Source: Geodermatophilaceae bacterium (lineage in GTDB: Bacteria; Actinomycetota; Actinomycetes; Mycobacteriales; Geodermatophilaceae). Taken from it: a stretch of DNA of 6,190 nucleotides. Each line of letters begins with the position of its first letter. Positions within the stretch are counted from its first letter, which is position 1. The stretch covers positions 1 to 6,190 of the forward strand of contig JACCUF010000378.1 of NCBI GenBank assembly GCA_013811975.1, given 5' to 3'. The notes beneath the pieces are model-generated. The model worked only from the letters and a program-made list of their open reading frames with translations. It did not search any database and was not told where the DNA came from. This document shows, piece after piece, positions 5,535-6,190 of the stretch. Made by a program: the position numbers and the translations under genes.

Positions 5535-5851
5535 ACGGCCACCGCGTCTGCGAGGGCGGTGGCCGATACTTCGTCGCGCAGGAGCGTTGCCGCCACGACA
5601 TCGACTCGCACGCCTAGGGCCCCGGTCAGTTCCTCGGCGAGTCCGGCCACGCGCAGCAGCTCGTTACCAGCCCCTGGAGACAGGTCGACGAGAAGATCCA
5701 GATCGGAGCCCTCTCGAGCATCGCCACGGGCCACTGATCCAAACAGGCGCGGGTTGGTGGCGCCGTACTGGCTGAGCAGTTCAGCAACACGACTCCCCTG
5801 CCGATCGAGGACAGCACGAAGCTCCAGCGTTGCGGCGGTCGGCTCACTCAT
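5531..5851 (-). CDS. mntA: MntA-like antitoxin, minimal nucleotidyltransferase
   Basis: A 106-residue minimal nucleotidyltransferase (MNT domain), partner of HepT. The GSX10DXD signature is exact: G38-S39 in RLFGSVARGD, then D50 and D52 in SDLDLLVD; a third acidic residue, D84 in VRVDVV, completes the expected metal-binding triad. Known MntA antitoxins transfer AMP from ATP to the active-site tyrosine of HepT and thereby neutralise it; all residues required for this appear present, so neutralisation by AMPylation is inferred. It is the first gene of the pair, as is usual when the antitoxin must be made first, and overlaps hepT by four bases. There is no Shine-Dalgarno sequence before ATG 5851; a -10-like TACCCT ending six bases before the ATG suggests a leaderless transcript. 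The family call is very secure. Confidence 0.94.
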   Translation of the reverse strand: MSEPTAATLELRAVLDRQGSRVAELLSQYGATNPRLFGSVARGDAREGSDLDLLVDLSPGAGNELLRVAGLAEELTGALGVRVDVVAATLLRDEVSATALADAVAV

Positions 5852-5857
5852 GGTTCA

Positions 5858-5874
5858 AGGGTAGCGAGATACCC
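5858..5874 (-). promoter_or_regulatory. Candidate mntA-hepT promoter with small inverted repeat
   Basis: On the minus strand TACCCT (5863-5858) resembles a TANNNT -10 box and ends exactly six bases before ATG 5851, fitting a leaderless start. An inverted repeat GGGTA-6-TACCC (5859-5874) overlaps this box and could be an operator for autoregulation. No good -35 box was found, and the repeat arms are only 5 bp, so both are tentative. Confidence 0.35.
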
Positions 5875-6190
5875 GCCAGGTGGCGCTTTTGGCGAGGCCA
5901 TTGCCGGCCGCATCGCAGCGTCGTCGCCGGCCCACCCGAGTGGGGCGCTCTTGCGACGGCTGTCGGCCGATGCTGGAAGCCCCGTCTCGCGTCACCAGTC
6001 ACCGCTCAGCGATCCCCTGCGGGACGGACGGCGTTGCCAGGTCACTCGGTCGGGGCTCGCCGGATGCGGTTCCCTCTTGCGGAACGTGTCGCGAGCGTCT
6101 CCCTGCGGCCGGGGCAGGTGCTCCGAGGTGACTGAGCCTGTGTTGGAGGATCGCCATTAGGTGCTTGGGGCGCCATAGGGAACGAGCGGG
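5875..6190. other. 316-base end region with no recognised gene
   Basis: From the mntA promoter to the window end no frame has a recognisable product. Plus-strand frames here (for example 5880-6131) read as Arg/Ala/Pro-rich, typical of non-coding high-GC DNA. A GGAGGA at 6145-6150 stands ten bases before a GTG at 6161, but that frame stops after five codons. On the minus strand an ATG at 6157 opens about 50 codons without a ribosome binding site or a known motif. No strong hairpin was seen. Confidence 0.5.

Noticed and set aside
4935..5864. Plus-strand open frame of 309 codons across hepT and mntA
   Set aside because: It is opposite three genes with intact catalytic motifs, is Ser/Arg-rich and shows no family resemblance.
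6018..6025. TGCGGGAC, shared with the arm of the 3540-3576 inverted repeat, as a possible second recombination site
   Set aside because: Only 8 bases match, with no inverted partner nearby.
6145..6178. Ribosome-binding-like GGAGGA followed by GTG 6161, as the start of a further gene
   Set aside because: The frame meets a TAG after five codons.

Overview
The window looks like chromosomal DNA of a high-GC actinomycete, most likely Streptomyces or a close relative. The real genes have strongly G/C-biased third codon positions, GTG starts and GTGA stop/start overlaps are common, TTA leucine codons are very rare, and every recognisable protein family is common in actinomycetes. No rRNA, tRNA, CRISPR array or complete transposon was seen.

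Left part (1-2805, + strand): the 3' end of an EamA/DMT-type membrane exporter; a DUF6157 protein of unknown function; then a two-gene operon of a FadR-type GntR regulator and a 12-helix MFS exporter resembling fosmidomycin-resistance protein (Fsr). A perfect 19-bp palindrome (831-849) at the front of the regulator gene is the probable operator through which it controls itself and the exporter.

Middle (2806-4096): a complete small serine recombinase of the resolvase/invertase type (2908-3522) with no transposase beside it. It is followed by a perfect 14-bp inverted repeat (3540-3576) that is probably its terminator. About 520 bases then hold no convincing gene, only a doubtful 72-codon frame.

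Right part (4097-5851, - strand): reading leftwards, an MntA antitoxin nucleotidyltransferase and a HepT (HEPN/DUF86) toxin overlapping by GTGA, then 145 bases further a fold-type-IV PLP transaminase that resembles the (R)-selective amine:pyruvate transaminases. The transaminase gene carries a single in-frame TTA codon, which in Streptomyces would make its translation depend on the bldA tRNA. The last 340 bases (5852-6190) contain the mntA promoter region and otherwise nothing recognisable.

How the genes fit together: the regulator and MFS exporter form a clear efflux unit; MntA and HepT form a clear toxin-antitoxin unit. The recombinase, the toxin-antitoxin pair and the TTA-containing transaminase lying together suggest an accessory segment to the right of about 2.8 kb. 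No element ends could be shown, so this is inference.
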